NCBI RefSeq assembly: GCF_002973525.1
Contig: NZ_PVEN01000001.1
Coordinates: 1,178,001-1,242,000, forward strand
Origin: Paraburkholderia sp. BL21I4N1
GTDB taxonomy: Bacteria > Pseudomonadota > Gammaproteobacteria > Burkholderiales > Burkholderiaceae
DNA: 64,000 nt
Direction: 5' to 3'
Below are positions 18,080-26,694 of this stretch, one piece after another. Below the pieces are notes generated by a model. It searched no databases, was not told where the DNA came from, and was given only the letters and a program-made list of their open reading frames with translations. Numbering within the stretch: position 1 is the stretch's first letter; every line of letters starts with the position of its first letter. A program made the position numbers and the translations under genes.

Positions 18080-19414
18080 ATGTTGATGGAAGATAATCTG
18101 CCGTCGAGCCACGCCTCGACGGACGATGGCGCGTCGTCGTCCGTGCGTTCGTGGCTCGCGGTTGGCGCCGTTGCAGTCGGCGCTTTCGCATTCGTGACGA
18201 CCGAGTTTTTGCCGGTTGGACTGTTGCCGCGCGTCGCGGCGGATCTCGGCGTGTTGCCGGGCACCGCGGGACTGATGGTCACGGTGCCCGGCGTGATCGC
18301 GGCTATTTCAGCGCCGGGTCTGATGCTGGTGGCGGGGCGCATGGATCGGCGGCGCGTTTTTCTGCTGCTTACCGCGTTGCTGCTGGCGTCGAATCTGATC
18401 TCCGCCATGGCGCCGGATTTCCTTGTCATGCTGGTGGGCCGTGCATTGCTCGGCGCCGCGCTGGGCGGTTTTTGGACGCTGGCCACGGCGGCGTCGGGAC
18501 GTCTCGTGCGGCCGAAAGACGCCGCGCGCGCCATGGCGACGATATTGACCGGTGTGACGTGCGCCACGGTGATCGGCGTGCCGCTCGGCACGTTCATCGC
18601 GAGCTTCGCGTCGTGGCGAGCTTCGTTCATGGCGACCGGGGTGCTGGTTGCCGTGGCGCTCGTCGCGCAGTTCTTTTTCGTGCCGTCGTTGCCCTCGAAC
18701 GCGGCGTTGCGTCTGCATGATCTCGTGACGCTGCTACGCCGTCCGCATCCGCGTAAAAGCATGCTGATGGTGGCGCTGGTGTTCGGCGCGCATTTCTCGT
18801 CGTACACGTACATCACGCCATTCCTGCTGCGCAATGCGAGTCTGAGCATGCCGACCATTACGTGGCTGCTGCTCGGTTTCGGCATTATCGGTTTCGTTTC
18901 CAATTTCGCGGTGTCGTCCACGGTCACGCGCAATCTGAAGATATCGCTAGGCGTGATGGTGTCGCTGCTGATGGTCGCGTTGGTTTCGTTGCCGCTGTTG
19001 CAGCATTCGTCGATTGGCGTCACGGCGCTCGTGCTCGCATGGGGCGTTTCATTCGGCGCGTTGCCGCTGTGTTTCAGCATCTGGATTCAGCGCGCCACGC
19101 CGGATTCGCCGGAGGCCGGTTCGGCGCTGTTCGTGAGCATCATTCAGGTGGCGATCGCGCTCGGCTCGCTGGTGGGCGGCATGGTGGTCGATCACGTGGG
19201 AATCTCGGCCGATCTTCTGCTCGGTAGCTCGCTCGCGTTGCTGGGGCTCGCTGTGTTGCTCAGCTTCGGTCGGGGCGGGCAGGGCGCGACGGTTGCGGGT
19301 GGCGCGGCTGAGGCGGTGAGTCACGTGAACAGCAAGCCTGAAAGCAAGCTCACAGGCAAGCCGGTAAGCGAGCCGACCGCGACGACGGTGGCATGCCCCG
19401 CCTGTACTGACTAA
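18080..19414 (+). CDS. MFS transporter, DHA1 (AraJ/NepI-like) family
   Basis: A 444-residue inner-membrane carrier with about 12 predicted helices. The first helix segment, with the TTEFLPVGLLP motif, is typical of the DHA1 branch that includes AraJ, NepI (purine ribonucleoside efflux) and SotB. Helix 4 reads MLVGRALLGAALGGFWTL, and the 2/3 loop is AGRMDRRRVFL. These carriers usually export sugars, nucleosides or drugs. The C-terminal 40 residues are a Lys/Thr-rich cytoplasmic tail ending ACPACTD, which is unusual for the family. Substrate unknown. The gene stands alone after a terminator. Confidence 0.87.
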   Translation: MLMEDNLPSSHASTDDGASSSVRSWLAVGAVAVGAFAFVTTEFLPVGLLPRVAADLGVLPGTAGLMVTVPGVIAAISAPGLMLVAGRMDRRRVFLLLTALLLASNLISAMAPDFLVMLVGRALLGAALGGFWTLATAASGRLVRPKDAARAMATILTGVTCATVIGVPLGTFIASFASWRASFMATGVLVAVALVAQFFFVPSLPSNAALRLHDLVTLLRRPHPRKSMLMVALVFGAHFSSYTYITPFLLRNASLSMPTITWLLLGFGIIGFVSNFAVSSTVTRNLKISLGVMVSLLMVALVSLPLLQHSSIGVTALVLAWGVSFGALPLCFSIWIQRATPDSPEAGSALFVSIIQVAIALGSLVGGMVVDHVGISADLLLGSSLALLGLAVLLSFGRGGQGATVAGGAAEAVSHVNSKPESKLTGKPVSEPTATTVACPACTD

Positions 19415-19536
19415 GTATGTCGATGCGGTGAACGGCGCCACGCTTCATTGCGGCATGAGAATCGCCACACGCCACGCGCCTTAAGGCACGCAAAATGCTA
19501 TCCGACGGAGGTGAATCACAACCGTTGGAGACAGCC

Positions 19537-20046
19537 ATGCGAGAAGCAAAACCGGGCTCTTACGCTGACGGTCTGAGCACCGTGCCGGACACGTCGAGCC
19601 CAGCGTACGCGGCGCGCCATCCCATCACGCGTGCTTTCGATACCTTCGCCAGTTCGGTCACGCGGCTGGCCGGTTCGCCGGTCGCATTCGGCGTCGCGGC
19701 TATCACGGTGATCGTTTGGGCCGTGACGGGTCCGCTATTCCACTTTTCCGACGGCTGGCAACTGGTGATCAATACCGGCACGACCATCATTACGTTTCTG
19801 ATGGTCTTTCTGATTCAGCAAAGTCAGAACAAGGATAGCGTGGCGGTGCATCTCAAGTTGAATGAACTCCTCGCGTCGCATCGCGCGGCGAACGATCAAT
19901 TGATCGGCATTGAAGACGCCTCCGAAGACGAGCTCCGGCGGCTCGCCGCCGCTTATTTGCGCCTGGCGAGCCGGGCTCATTCCGACGATCAGGAAAGTAT
20001 CGACGTTGACGCGTGCATGGAGAAGCCGGTCAAGTCGCGTGGATAA
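19537..20046 (+). CDS. Low-affinity iron permease family protein
   Basis: A 169-residue protein of the bacterial low-affinity iron permease family. There is an FDTFASSVTRLAGSP lead-in, two membrane helices (about residues 45-65 and 72-95) separated by GPLFHFSDGWQLVINTGTTI, and the hallmark FLIQQSQNKDSVAVHLKLNELL helix. Iron transport by bacterial members is by family name only and not well established. The ATG at 19537 is chosen because GGAG lies 8 nt upstream; an in-frame ATG at 19495 lacks one. The acidic C-terminal tail is cytoplasmic. Confidence 0.82.
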   Translation: MREAKPGSYADGLSTVPDTSSPAYAARHPITRAFDTFASSVTRLAGSPVAFGVAAITVIVWAVTGPLFHFSDGWQLVINTGTTIITFLMVFLIQQSQNKDSVAVHLKLNELLASHRAANDQLIGIEDASEDELRRLAAAYLRLASRAHSDDQESIDVDACMEKPVKSRG

Positions 20047-20102
20047 CCCGCTGAGGGGAACTCGTCTGCTCGACTGTGATGGGACCGTGAAAGACACCTT
20101 GG

Positions 20103-20453
20103 TCAGCGCAACACCCGGACCGGTGAACCGGTGTAATTGACGCTAAGCACATTGCCTTCTGGCGTGATGATGCGAGGGATGTCGGTGGGGCGTCGCGTAA
20201 TAGGCTTTTTAAAGGTATCCGCCACGCGTTTTCCCGGAGTGGATCTCACAACCGGATCTGCAACCCGATGCGGCGCCGCTTTGGACGAATGGCGCGGCAA
20301 GAGTGGTGTCTTGCCGGCGATTCCCTTGCCAATAGCCGAAGGCTGCGGGAGGCGCGCTTCCGGCGGATTCCAGATCTCGATGTAGTGCTCACCGGCTACC
20401 GCTGTCGAAGCGAACGCCAGCAGCAATGCACCTAGGATCGCAAATCGAAACAT
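20103..20453 (-). CDS. Small exported basic protein
   Basis: A 116-residue protein with a signal peptide (MFRFAILGALLLAFASTAVA, then GEHYIEIW). The mature part is Pro- and Lys/Arg-rich and ends VNYTGSPVRVLR. AGGGAG lies 5 nt before the ATG, so expression is likely. No family is recognised. It is convergent with the iron permease gene, 56 bp away. Confidence 0.65.
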   Translation of the reverse strand: MFRFAILGALLLAFASTAVAGEHYIEIWNPPEARLPQPSAIGKGIAGKTPLLPRHSSKAAPHRVADPVVRSTPGKRVADTFKKPITRRPTDIPRIITPEGNVLSVNYTGSPVRVLR

Positions 20454-20982
20454 GTTTTCTCCCTATGCTTGCCCCGCGTTTCTGGAGCGTCACGACCGCG
20501 CAGTGTGGTTTCCGGGAACCCGCACAACGGTTTGAAAGCAGGTTCGGATATCCCTAGGAGAGTACTGTACATCCATACAGGTTTTTGTGCAATCCGGTGA
20601 TGGTCTGATGGCCGAGCCGAACCGGTGTCGTATATGACTTGCCATTGATCGATATTGCACCGATATTCCGCGAACGCGGCGCCGCGAAATGATTGGGATG
20701 TCGAACTATGGTGCGGCCGGCGTTGTTCGTAGACCGACCACTCCGCATATCAAGTCGCAGGTTGTCATCTCCGGTTAATTCAATTTTGGTAGCCACCGGA
20801 AGTCCAGCCATTGACGCCCATGGAATGCACAAGCCACCGAAAGCGTGGCAATGCGCGTACTGCACCGCAGGCTTTCACCCTCCATTAACCGCCCGTAATC
20901 GCTCGTGGTTTTTTCTTCTAGCTACGCGCGTCGCGATTCGCTATGCGCGGTTCACCGGTGCAGGGTTGGCACATATCGTTTA

Positions 20983-21016
20983 TTCAATTAGCACAATTTT
21001 ATTAAAGTTAATTGAA
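20983..21016. repeat. Inverted repeat with 18-nt spacer
   Basis: TTCAATTA (20983-20990) and TAATTGAA (21009-21016) are perfect 8-bp arms. It lies directly before the second hairpin at 21019. It may be an operator or part of a mobile-element end. Confidence 0.4.
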
Positions 21017-21018
21017 AG

Positions 21019-21044
21019 CCGTTATGCGTAAAAACGCATAACGG
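21019..21044. repeat. Perfect 11-bp hairpin
   Basis: CCGTTATGCGT (21019-21029), loop AAAA, ACGCATAACGG (21034-21044). The arms are fully complementary. No T tract follows on the plus strand; on the minus strand the next bases are CTTTCAATTAACTTT, which is only weakly terminator-like. Confidence 0.6.
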
Positions 21045-21202
21045 GGATAGGCGAAATGCGTGCAATAACCGTCTCCCGACGTCTGATTCAGCAATACGCT
21101 GTATAAGGAATTGCGGCCTCGCCGCGTTGCTCTACAAGAAAAGAAGCCCTTCGCGAGCCGCTCGCGGATGGCTAAATTTATAGACCAGCTTCCGGGGTGC
21201 GC

Positions 21203-21385
21203 ATGGATCCGTTCGTTCGTCTCAATCTGCTAGGTTCGTCCGCGGCAATACATGCGATGAGACGGCAAATCGAAAAGATCGCCAGCGTGGACGTGCCCGT
21301 CGCGGTGCTCGGCAAGACCGGCACCGGCAAGGAAATGGCTGTGGGGGCGATTCATTATCTCGGCGAGAGAAAGCAAAGGTGGTGA
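21203..21385 (+). pseudogene. N-terminal fragment of a sigma-54-dependent activator (AAA+ domain)
   Basis: Sixty codons encode the start of a sigma-54 interaction AAA+ domain: LLGSSAAIHAMRRQIEKIA, then the Walker A region VLGKTGTGKEMAV and AIHYLGERK. Intact activators continue for at least another 200 residues through the GAFTGA loop and Walker B, but this frame stops at 21385. The Walker A begins GKTGTGKE instead of the usual GETGTGKE. No matching continuation was seen in other frames downstream. It is best read as a truncated remnant, although a short expressed protein cannot be excluded. Confidence 0.7.
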
Positions 21386-21479
21386 GTATGGACAAGACGT
21401 CGAAGAACTCTGTCCTGCAGAACTCGGCCCATATTGCTGCCGTGATGCCGCCGCTTGCTACGCCTCCCCGAAGCGGTGC

Positions 21480-21749
21480 ATGGGAGGCAATGGGGCAGAT
21501 TCCAGCCTGGCCGGCACGGCGCTTTGGCATGGTTCGGGCGCGTCGTCGATCGTCGGCGGCACACAGCAGTTCGCGCTGAACATGCAGCCGGGCGGAACAT
21601 GGGGCGGAGTGGGCATCGGCGCGGTCCGAGCGGTGGCGGGCGCGGCGGTAATGACGACGCTGGCGACTTCGCTGCCGGTGCGCGCCGCCGCCAGCGCGGG
21701 GATAGCAGGTCTCTCCGCGATGGCGGGGATGTGGGGAGGGAGACGGTAG
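21480..21749 (+). CDS. Possible Gly/Ala-rich small membrane protein
   Basis: An 89-residue frame rich in Gly, Ala and Met: a polar GGNGADSSLAGTALWHGSG start, then a hydrophobic stretch (GVGIGAVRAVAGAAVMTTLATSL) that could span the membrane, ending GMWGGRR. A second frame, 21388-21579 (MDKTSKNSVLQNSAH...), has AAAGGTGG before its ATG and overlaps it in a different phase. The two may be halves of one gene broken by a frameshift. Coding status is uncertain. Confidence 0.3.
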   Translation: MGGNGADSSLAGTALWHGSGASSIVGGTQQFALNMQPGGTWGGVGIGAVRAVAGAAVMTTLATSLPVRAAASAGIAGLSAMAGMWGGRR

Positions 21750-21801
21750 TAAGACGTTCGCCACCCATCGGCGAACGTCTCACCCACCCTCAATCAGCAA
21801 A

Positions 21802-22791
21802 TCACACCGTCACCACAATCTTCCCAAACTGCCCATTCGTCTCCAGATACCGGTGCACCTCGACCATCTCATCGAACGAGAACGTGCGATCGATCACCGG
21901 CTTGAGCGCGCCACTCGCCAACCCTTTGAGAACATAATCCACCCCCGCCTTACGACGCGTCTCATCCCCACTCGTCAACCAGATGTTGTGCGCCTTGACG
22001 GTGATCATCTTCGCGATCATCTCGAGCAGCGGCAGCGGCGTGACTTCATCGCTAAGCGCACCGTAGATATACGCAATGCCCTGAAACGACAGCGCCGAAA
22101 TCAATTTCGCAAAGTTCGGCCCACCGACTGGATCGAACACCACGCGTGCACCCTTGCCATCCGTGATTCGCATCACTTCGTCGAGCAGATCGGTGTCGTC
22201 CGTCACCACCACATGAGCGGCGCCCGCGTCGAGCAACTGCTGACGTTTGGCCGCACTACGCGTCAGCGCAACGGACGTCGCGCCGGCGTAATTAGCGAGC
22301 TGGATCGCCGCGAGACCCACGCTGCTCGACGCCGCCGGCACGATCACGAAGTCGCCTTTCGTCACCTTCGCATCTTCGATCAGCGCGCCATATGCCGTCA
22401 CGAACATCATCCACACCGAAGCGGCCTCGGCGTACGACAGCGACGGCGGATGTTTGACGACGGCGTATGCCGGCACGACGACCACTTCGCCATAAGTGCC
22501 GTACTGATTCATCGAGAACGATGGAATCACACTGACCTCGTCGCCGGCCGCGAAGCCGCTGACGTCCTTGCCGATCGCATCGACAATGCCGGCCGCTTCA
22601 TAACCGAGACCTGCCGGATATTTGACCGGTTCGATGTACTGGTCCATGCGCCACATCGCTTCCGCCCGATTGATGCCGATCGCTTTCACCTTGATACGAA
22701 TCTCGCCCGGACCCGGTTCGGCTGTGACCGTGTCGACGAATTCGAGAACTTCCGGTCCGCCGGCCTGGGCGAACTTGATGGTGCGTGGCAT
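21802..22791 (-). CDS. Zinc-independent quinone oxidoreductase/alcohol dehydrogenase-like MDR protein
   Basis: A 329-residue medium-chain dehydrogenase/reductase. Its N-terminal GroES-like domain (FAQAGGPEVLEF, GINRAEAMWRMDQY, GLGYEAAGIV) lacks the cysteine cluster and catalytic zinc ligands of alcohol dehydrogenases. The nucleotide-binding part holds VPAASSSVGLAAIQLA, and ALTRSAAKRQQLL follows the second strand. This is the quinone reductase/zeta-crystallin branch, which uses NADPH to reduce quinones or enones. It is the last gene of the minus-strand group that starts at the Rieske oxygenase, separated from the cupin by a broken OYE gene. A role in reducing an unsaturated intermediate is possible but unproven. 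Confidence 0.88.
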   Translation of the reverse strand: MPRTIKFAQAGGPEVLEFVDTVTAEPGPGEIRIKVKAIGINRAEAMWRMDQYIEPVKYPAGLGYEAAGIVDAIGKDVSGFAAGDEVSVIPSFSMNQYGTYGEVVVVPAYAVVKHPPSLSYAEAASVWMMFVTAYGALIEDAKVTKGDFVIVPAASSSVGLAAIQLANYAGATSVALTRSAAKRQQLLDAGAAHVVVTDDTDLLDEVMRITDGKGARVVFDPVGGPNFAKLISALSFQGIAYIYGALSDEVTPLPLLEMIAKMITVKAHNIWLTSGDETRRKAGVDYVLKGLASGALKPVIDRTFSFDEMVEVHRYLETNGQFGKIVVTV

Positions 22792-22830
22792 GAAAAACCT
22801 CCGTTGATGGATGACGAAACACGAATCGAC

Positions 22831-23260
22831 TCAGACGGTCGCTTCGGCTTCTGCGACAGGCTGATAGGGGGAAATCGGAGTAGTGCTTTTCGTCGCCGCC
22901 CCAGAGTGCGGCGCGAACGTAGGGCGTGAGCGGCAGCTTGTGCTTCAGAAGATACGGCAAATCCGGATTCGATGGGAAAAGGCGGCCAAAGCGACCAGAT
23001 CCCCGTCGCTGTTTGCGACGACGGCTTCGGCGCTATCGCAGTCGAATCCACCGGCGGCGGCGATAGGTCCGGAAAAGTGCGGACGAAGATACGTCACCGC
23101 CACCGGCGGATGCCCTCCGTGCAGCGTGTCGTCGCCCTTGATGCGCGGTTCGATCACGTGCAGGTAGGCGATCTTGTACCCGTCGAATACTTGGGCGACA
23201 TGGCTGAAGGTGGCTTCCGGATTGCCGTCCGCAATGCCGCCCCATTCGCCCGACCTCAGT
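22831..23260 (-). pseudogene. C-terminal remnant of an Old Yellow Enzyme (NADH:flavin oxidoreductase)
   Basis: The minus-strand frame from about 23260 reads GEWGGIADGNPEATFSHVA, YLHVIEPRIKGDD, PIAAAGGFDCDSAEAVV and GDLVA, the C-terminal third of the NemA/OYE barrel. The normal continuation FGR-FPSNPDLPYLLK, LTPYVRAALWGGDEKHYSDFP is present but in another phase, so one base is missing near 22988-22992. A second one-base loss in the C run near 22856-22862 separates the final YQPVAEAEATV and TGA. The N-terminal two thirds are absent; the cupin stop overlaps the first codons. Thus truncation plus two frameshifts make a pseudogene. Confidence 0.8.
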
Positions 23261-23651
23261 CGAGCAGGTGCGAGCCCTCTCGCGCAACGACCAGAACGAC
23301 GCAGCCATCGCGGGACGAGCTTGAATGGTTGGAACCGGTCGCGTAAGTGATCACGTTTCCTGGTGCGAAGTCCTTGCCGTCGCTATCGGTGAAAGTGCCC
23401 TCGTAGACCAGAATCAACTCGGTCGCTTCATGCCGATGTTGCGGACCTTGGGCCCCCGGTTCGATTTTCATCCAGTAGCTCGACCACCTGTTTTTGTCGT
23501 CGCTCGACAATGGGATCCAGAAATAGCCGGGAATCTCCGAGTCGCCGATTGTCAGCGGCAGCCAGTCGTTGTCGTCGATCGCATAGCTGCGCCGCGCGAC
23601 GAACACGAACGAATCGGGAGAAGCGGTTTCGTTGTTGCTCGATGAATTCAC
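23256..23651 (-). CDS. Cupin-domain protein
   Basis: A 131-residue single-domain cupin. The first motif reads GPQHRHEATELILVYEG, giving the His-x-His and Glu ligands for a metal. The second motif region is GNVITYATGSNHSSSS, with the later His. The N-terminal part GYFWIPLSSDDKNRWSSYWMKIEPG is the strand-rich lead-in. Such proteins may be dioxygenases, isomerases or sensors. It follows the Rieske gene by about 50 bp and is probably co-transcribed. The start is GTG at 23651, with GAGG 6 nt upstream. A role in the same pathway is inferred from position. Confidence 0.82.
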   Translation of the reverse strand: MNSSSNNETASPDSFVFVARRSYAIDDNDWLPLTIGDSEIPGYFWIPLSSDDKNRWSSYWMKIEPGAQGPQHRHEATELILVYEGTFTDSDGKDFAPGNVITYATGSNHSSSSRDGCVVLVVAREGSHLLD

Positions 23652-23701
23652 GTATTACCTCGATGAGAAGTCCACTACAACCCGTGCTGACGGCGCCGTG
23701 G

Positions 23702-24958
23702 TCATGCGGTGTCCATCCCCAGCCTGGTCGCATACCATTGCGAAAAAAGCTCCAGGTAGGTCTCGGTAAACGGAGAGAACGGTCCGGGGCGATACGCTGG
23801 ATCCTGCGTTCCGCGGTAATTGATCGAAACGAGCCGGGCGTCTTGCGCGTTCGTGGCAACCCAGACTTCAGTCAGCGCATTCAGGTCGTAATCCACCCCT
23901 TCCACGGCGTCTTCATGGACCAGCCATTTCGTGCGCACCAGCGTCTTGTCCGGCGCGAGCGGGATGATGTACGAGACAACGGCGTGGTCGCTCATCACAT
24001 GCGTCCACGAATTGTGGGTCCATAAGTGCATGTCGCCGAGGTCGCGACGCGATAAGTCGCCCAACAGTTTTCTGCTGGCTACTCGTGTGTCCATGGTCTG
24101 CGATTCGCCGTCTCCCGCTATCACCAGACGCTGGGTTCGAAAACCCGTGGCGATGTCCGGGGCGAGTCTTTCGACCGTGTCGCAAATCAGCCCGTCGCGT
24201 TCCCAACTCGCGATGCTCGCGGCGTTGCGTGCGTGATAAGCCTCCAATGCGCGTTGCGACTCGTCGCTCAAACCTTGCGGGCAAAATCCGAAATCTTCAG
24301 GAAGGAACGATGCGGTCAATTCCGGATGCGTTGCGCCGCAGTGGTAGCACTCCCGATTGTTCTCGATGACAAGTTTCCAGTTGCCGTTCTCGACGATGTC
24401 GGTTTCATGCGCGATCCTGGTGCGCGTCAGGTCGTAGGGCGCGAACCGTGGAATCATGGTTTGCGCGAGAAACTCGATATCGGCGGGGGCATGGTTCGCA
24501 AGGCACACAAAAATATGACCGCCGACGACGCGCGTTTTCACCGGCATCAGGCTGCGGCACGAGCGGTCGAAATCGATACCCATATGAGCGGTGTGCTTGA
24601 GGCTGCCGTCGAGGCCGTAGGTCCACTGATGGTATGGACACACCAGCAACCCGACGGTGGACTTTCCGGCTTCCTTGAGGCGCGCGCCGCGGTGCCGGCA
24701 TACGTTCCGATAGGCGCGAATGATTTCATCGTCGTCGCGCACGATGAGAATCGAGGCGCGGCCGATGTCGATCGCGGATACGTCGCCGGCCTGCGGAACG
24801 TCGGCGGTGACGCCCGCGAGAATCCAGTGCCGGTGGAAGAACACGTCCACATCGGTCTCGAACACGTCCTGGCGGCCGAATAGTTCTCCCGGCATGCCGT
24901 GACCAGGTTGGCGGCTGCGCGCCACTTCTGCGTGAGCTCTAAAGTTCGCTGCGGACAT
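23702..24958 (-). CDS. Rieske non-heme iron oxygenase, alpha subunit (betaine demethylase-like)
   Basis: A 418-residue terminal oxygenase. The Rieske 2Fe-2S ligands are C-x-H in VCRHRGARL and C-x2-H in CPYHQWTYG (about residues 86-110). The mononuclear iron site is in the segment ENNRECYHCGATHPELT (about 200-215), with a downstream Asp in the catalytic domain. The type resembles the GbcA/stachydrine demethylase/CntA branch, which oxidatively removes N-methyl groups or cleaves quaternary ammonium compounds. The adjacent ProVWX-type importer and SHMT support this. No reductase (GbcB-like) gene is in the window, so electrons must come from elsewhere. The ATG at 24958 has AGAGG 6 nt upstream. Confidence 0.9.
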   Translation of the reverse strand: MSAANFRAHAEVARSRQPGHGMPGELFGRQDVFETDVDVFFHRHWILAGVTADVPQAGDVSAIDIGRASILIVRDDDEIIRAYRNVCRHRGARLKEAGKSTVGLLVCPYHQWTYGLDGSLKHTAHMGIDFDRSCRSLMPVKTRVVGGHIFVCLANHAPADIEFLAQTMIPRFAPYDLTRTRIAHETDIVENGNWKLVIENNRECYHCGATHPELTASFLPEDFGFCPQGLSDESQRALEAYHARNAASIASWERDGLICDTVERLAPDIATGFRTQRLVIAGDGESQTMDTRVASRKLLGDLSRRDLGDMHLWTHNSWTHVMSDHAVVSYIIPLAPDKTLVRTKWLVHEDAVEGVDYDLNALTEVWVATNAQDARLVSINYRGTQDPAYRPGPFSPFTETYLELFSQWYATRLGMDTA

Positions 24959-24985
24959 CGATTGCCTCTTGATGGATTGATCGTC

Positions 24986-25003
24986 GTGATGTCATGGCAT
25001 CAC
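24986..25003. promoter_or_regulatory. Imperfect 18-bp palindrome upstream of the Rieske gene
   Basis: GTGATGTCATGGCATCAC is palindromic except for the pair at positions 7 and 12. It lies 27 bp before the Rieske ATG and could bind one of the two LysR regulators or act near the promoter. No experimental basis. Confidence 0.35.
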
Positions 25004-25140
25004 GTGAATAACCCAGTATTAAATCGACGATTTCGAGCGTCAATGCGCTTTATTTTTTTGCTGGCATTACCACCAGTTATGCGAAGGATATTTGGGGGCT
25101 TTGCTCTCGGATGTTCAGTGATTGCATCGCAACGATAACG

Positions 25141-26070
25141 TCATGAAGGCATCGCGCCGCCACGTAGCCATTCGATCACGCGGTTTGTCGCCGGCGTAAT
25201 CGTGCGGCCGTGTGGAATCACCACGTAATAGGCCTCGCTGACCTTGACCGACGCTTGCGTGACGCGGACCAGTTCGCCGGAGTCGAGCAGGTCGCTCAAC
25301 AATCTGCGCCAGCCGAGCGCCACGCCCTGGTCATGAAGCGCGGCCTGAATCGCGTCCGTGTACAGGGTGCAACGGAGTTCGTACTGCAATCGCGACGGCC
25401 GCGCGCCAAGCGCCTGGAACCAGGTTTCCCAGTCCAGCCATCCTTCGGATGTCGAGTCGGAATCGATCAACTGCGTCTTCGTCAACTCAGCGAGCGACTG
25501 CGGCGCGCCGTTAACCTGCGACCAGGCCGGCGAACATACCGGAAAGACTTCTTCATCGAACAGCAACGAGGCGGTGCCATCGCGCCATTTGCCATTGCCA
25601 TATCGCACGGCTATGTCCACTTCGTTGTGGCGCAGATCGGCGGTGAACATTTGCGTTGTCAGCCGCAGTTTCAATTGCGGTTGAAGCCGTTTCAATTCGG
25701 CCAACCTGGGCAACACGCGGAAATGCGAAAAGGCCGCGGTGGTGGCCAGCACCACCTCCTGTTCCGCGCTGCCGTCCGATAACCGGTCGTAGACACCGGC
25801 AATCCGCTGCATGGACTCCGCCACCACGAGATACAGCGCTTCTCCTTCGCCCGTCAGTCTGATCGACCGGTGCAAGCGATGAAAAAGGCGAACGCAGAGG
25901 GACACTTCGAGGCTTCGCACCTGCCTGCTTACCGCAGCTTGCGTGACACCCAACTCGTTCGCGGCCCGCGTAAAGCTGCTCAATCGCGCGACCGCTTCGA
26001 ACTCGACGAGAGCCGTCAACGAAGGGATCAGCCGTCGATAGCCTTTGGCGCCTTCGGTGACGGATTTCAT
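25141..26070 (-). CDS. LysR-family transcriptional regulator (GcvA-like)
   Basis: A 309-residue LysR regulator with an N-terminal winged helix-turn-helix (LTALVEFEAVARLSSFTRAANELGVTQAAVSRQVRSLE, residues about 17-53) and a periplasmic-binding-protein-like effector domain. The order PSLTALVxFEAVAR...FTRAA.ELGVTQAAVS and the later VARYGNGKW-like IAVRYGNGKW motif place it in the GcvA/choline-sulfate regulator branch. It lies between the Rieske gene (same strand, 182 bp downstream) and the divergent proV-like gene, so it probably controls one or both. The effector is unknown. Confidence 0.92.
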   Translation of the reverse strand: MKSVTEGAKGYRRLIPSLTALVEFEAVARLSSFTRAANELGVTQAAVSRQVRSLEVSLCVRLFHRLHRSIRLTGEGEALYLVVAESMQRIAGVYDRLSDGSAEQEVVLATTAAFSHFRVLPRLAELKRLQPQLKLRLTTQMFTADLRHNEVDIAVRYGNGKWRDGTASLLFDEEVFPVCSPAWSQVNGAPQSLAELTKTQLIDSDSTSEGWLDWETWFQALGARPSRLQYELRCTLYTDAIQAALHDQGVALGWRRLLSDLLDSGELVRVTQASVKVSEAYYVVIPHGRTITPATNRVIEWLRGGAMPS

Positions 26071-26694
26071 GATGGGGCGGGCATGGGTGGCGAGGGATCG
26101 TGGTGTCAGCCGATGATATTTGAAAAATTGTCGACAGCGAGAGGGCGCGGCGCGCCTGCTCCGGATTTCCCCTTATGGGCGCGGCGCGGCGGGTTGCGTC
26201 GAGTGGTGTCTCGTGCCGATCAAAGCCGCGCCAGGCCTGCCTTCGCGGAAATCACGCCGAGCCGCTGGACTTTGCAAGCGGCCTACTCATTACCAGAAGT
26301 AGGGCAAAGAGCGCAGAAAATGTAGCTAGTTCGCTCTAATTGGCGATGTACGCTGTTATCAACGCAGCAAACATGGCTCAAGTCTAGTTTAGTGATGAAA
26401 CTTGTTAAGTTTCGCGATAAAAACCGCGCTTTATGCGGCTGCGCGAGGCTGGCTGTCTTCAGTTGCGATATGGCCTCCAGCGTGTGAGCGTTGGACCGCC
26501 GCAATGCTCATCCCTGACCCGCAAAGCAACGTTGCAACGGTGCGTGCATGCCGCGCATACCGGTGACGATCGCGGGCCTACAGCTTTTTGACCTTGCCAG
26601 TTGGAATGACGGAATGTCCCCAAACCTCACCTTTGCATCCGAACAGGCGGTCTACCCGGGCGTCGCCAGTTCGAGCTCCACGTCTTCAATCGCG
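26071..26694. other. Divergent intergenic region between lysR and the betaine importer
   Basis: About 620 bp, the AT-richer part at 26320-26450. The frame of the ATPase gene is open back to 26548, so part may be coding if an upstream start is used. It contains the 17-bp palindrome listed separately. No clear -10/-35 pair was identified. Confidence 0.45.
26397..26413. promoter_or_regulatory. Perfect palindrome in the lysR/proV divergent region
   Basis: GAAACTT, GTT, AAGTTTC: 7-bp perfect arms with a 3-bp centre, located between the divergent LysR regulator and importer operon. It is a candidate regulator binding site. Confidence 0.4.

Larger units (their letters stand above)
20454..21202. other. 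Gene-poor, partly AT-rich region
   Basis: About 750 bp between the small exported protein and the activator fragment. An open frame on the minus strand at 20554-20865 has no ribosome-binding site or recognisable similarity. The last 200 bp are AT-rich and contain the two inverted repeats listed below. Confidence 0.5.

Noticed and set aside
20554..20865. Open frame of 103 codons on the minus strand
   Set aside because: No ribosome-binding site, no family similarity and atypical composition; left as part of the gene-poor region.
20966..20983. Sigma-54-like TTGGCAC box before the activator fragment
   Set aside because: The -12 element is absent (GTTTA instead of TTGCA at the right spacing).
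21480..21749. Bacteriocin-like interpretation of the Gly-rich frame
   Set aside because: No leader with double-Gly cut site tied to an export or immunity gene; the frame may be a frameshifted fragment.
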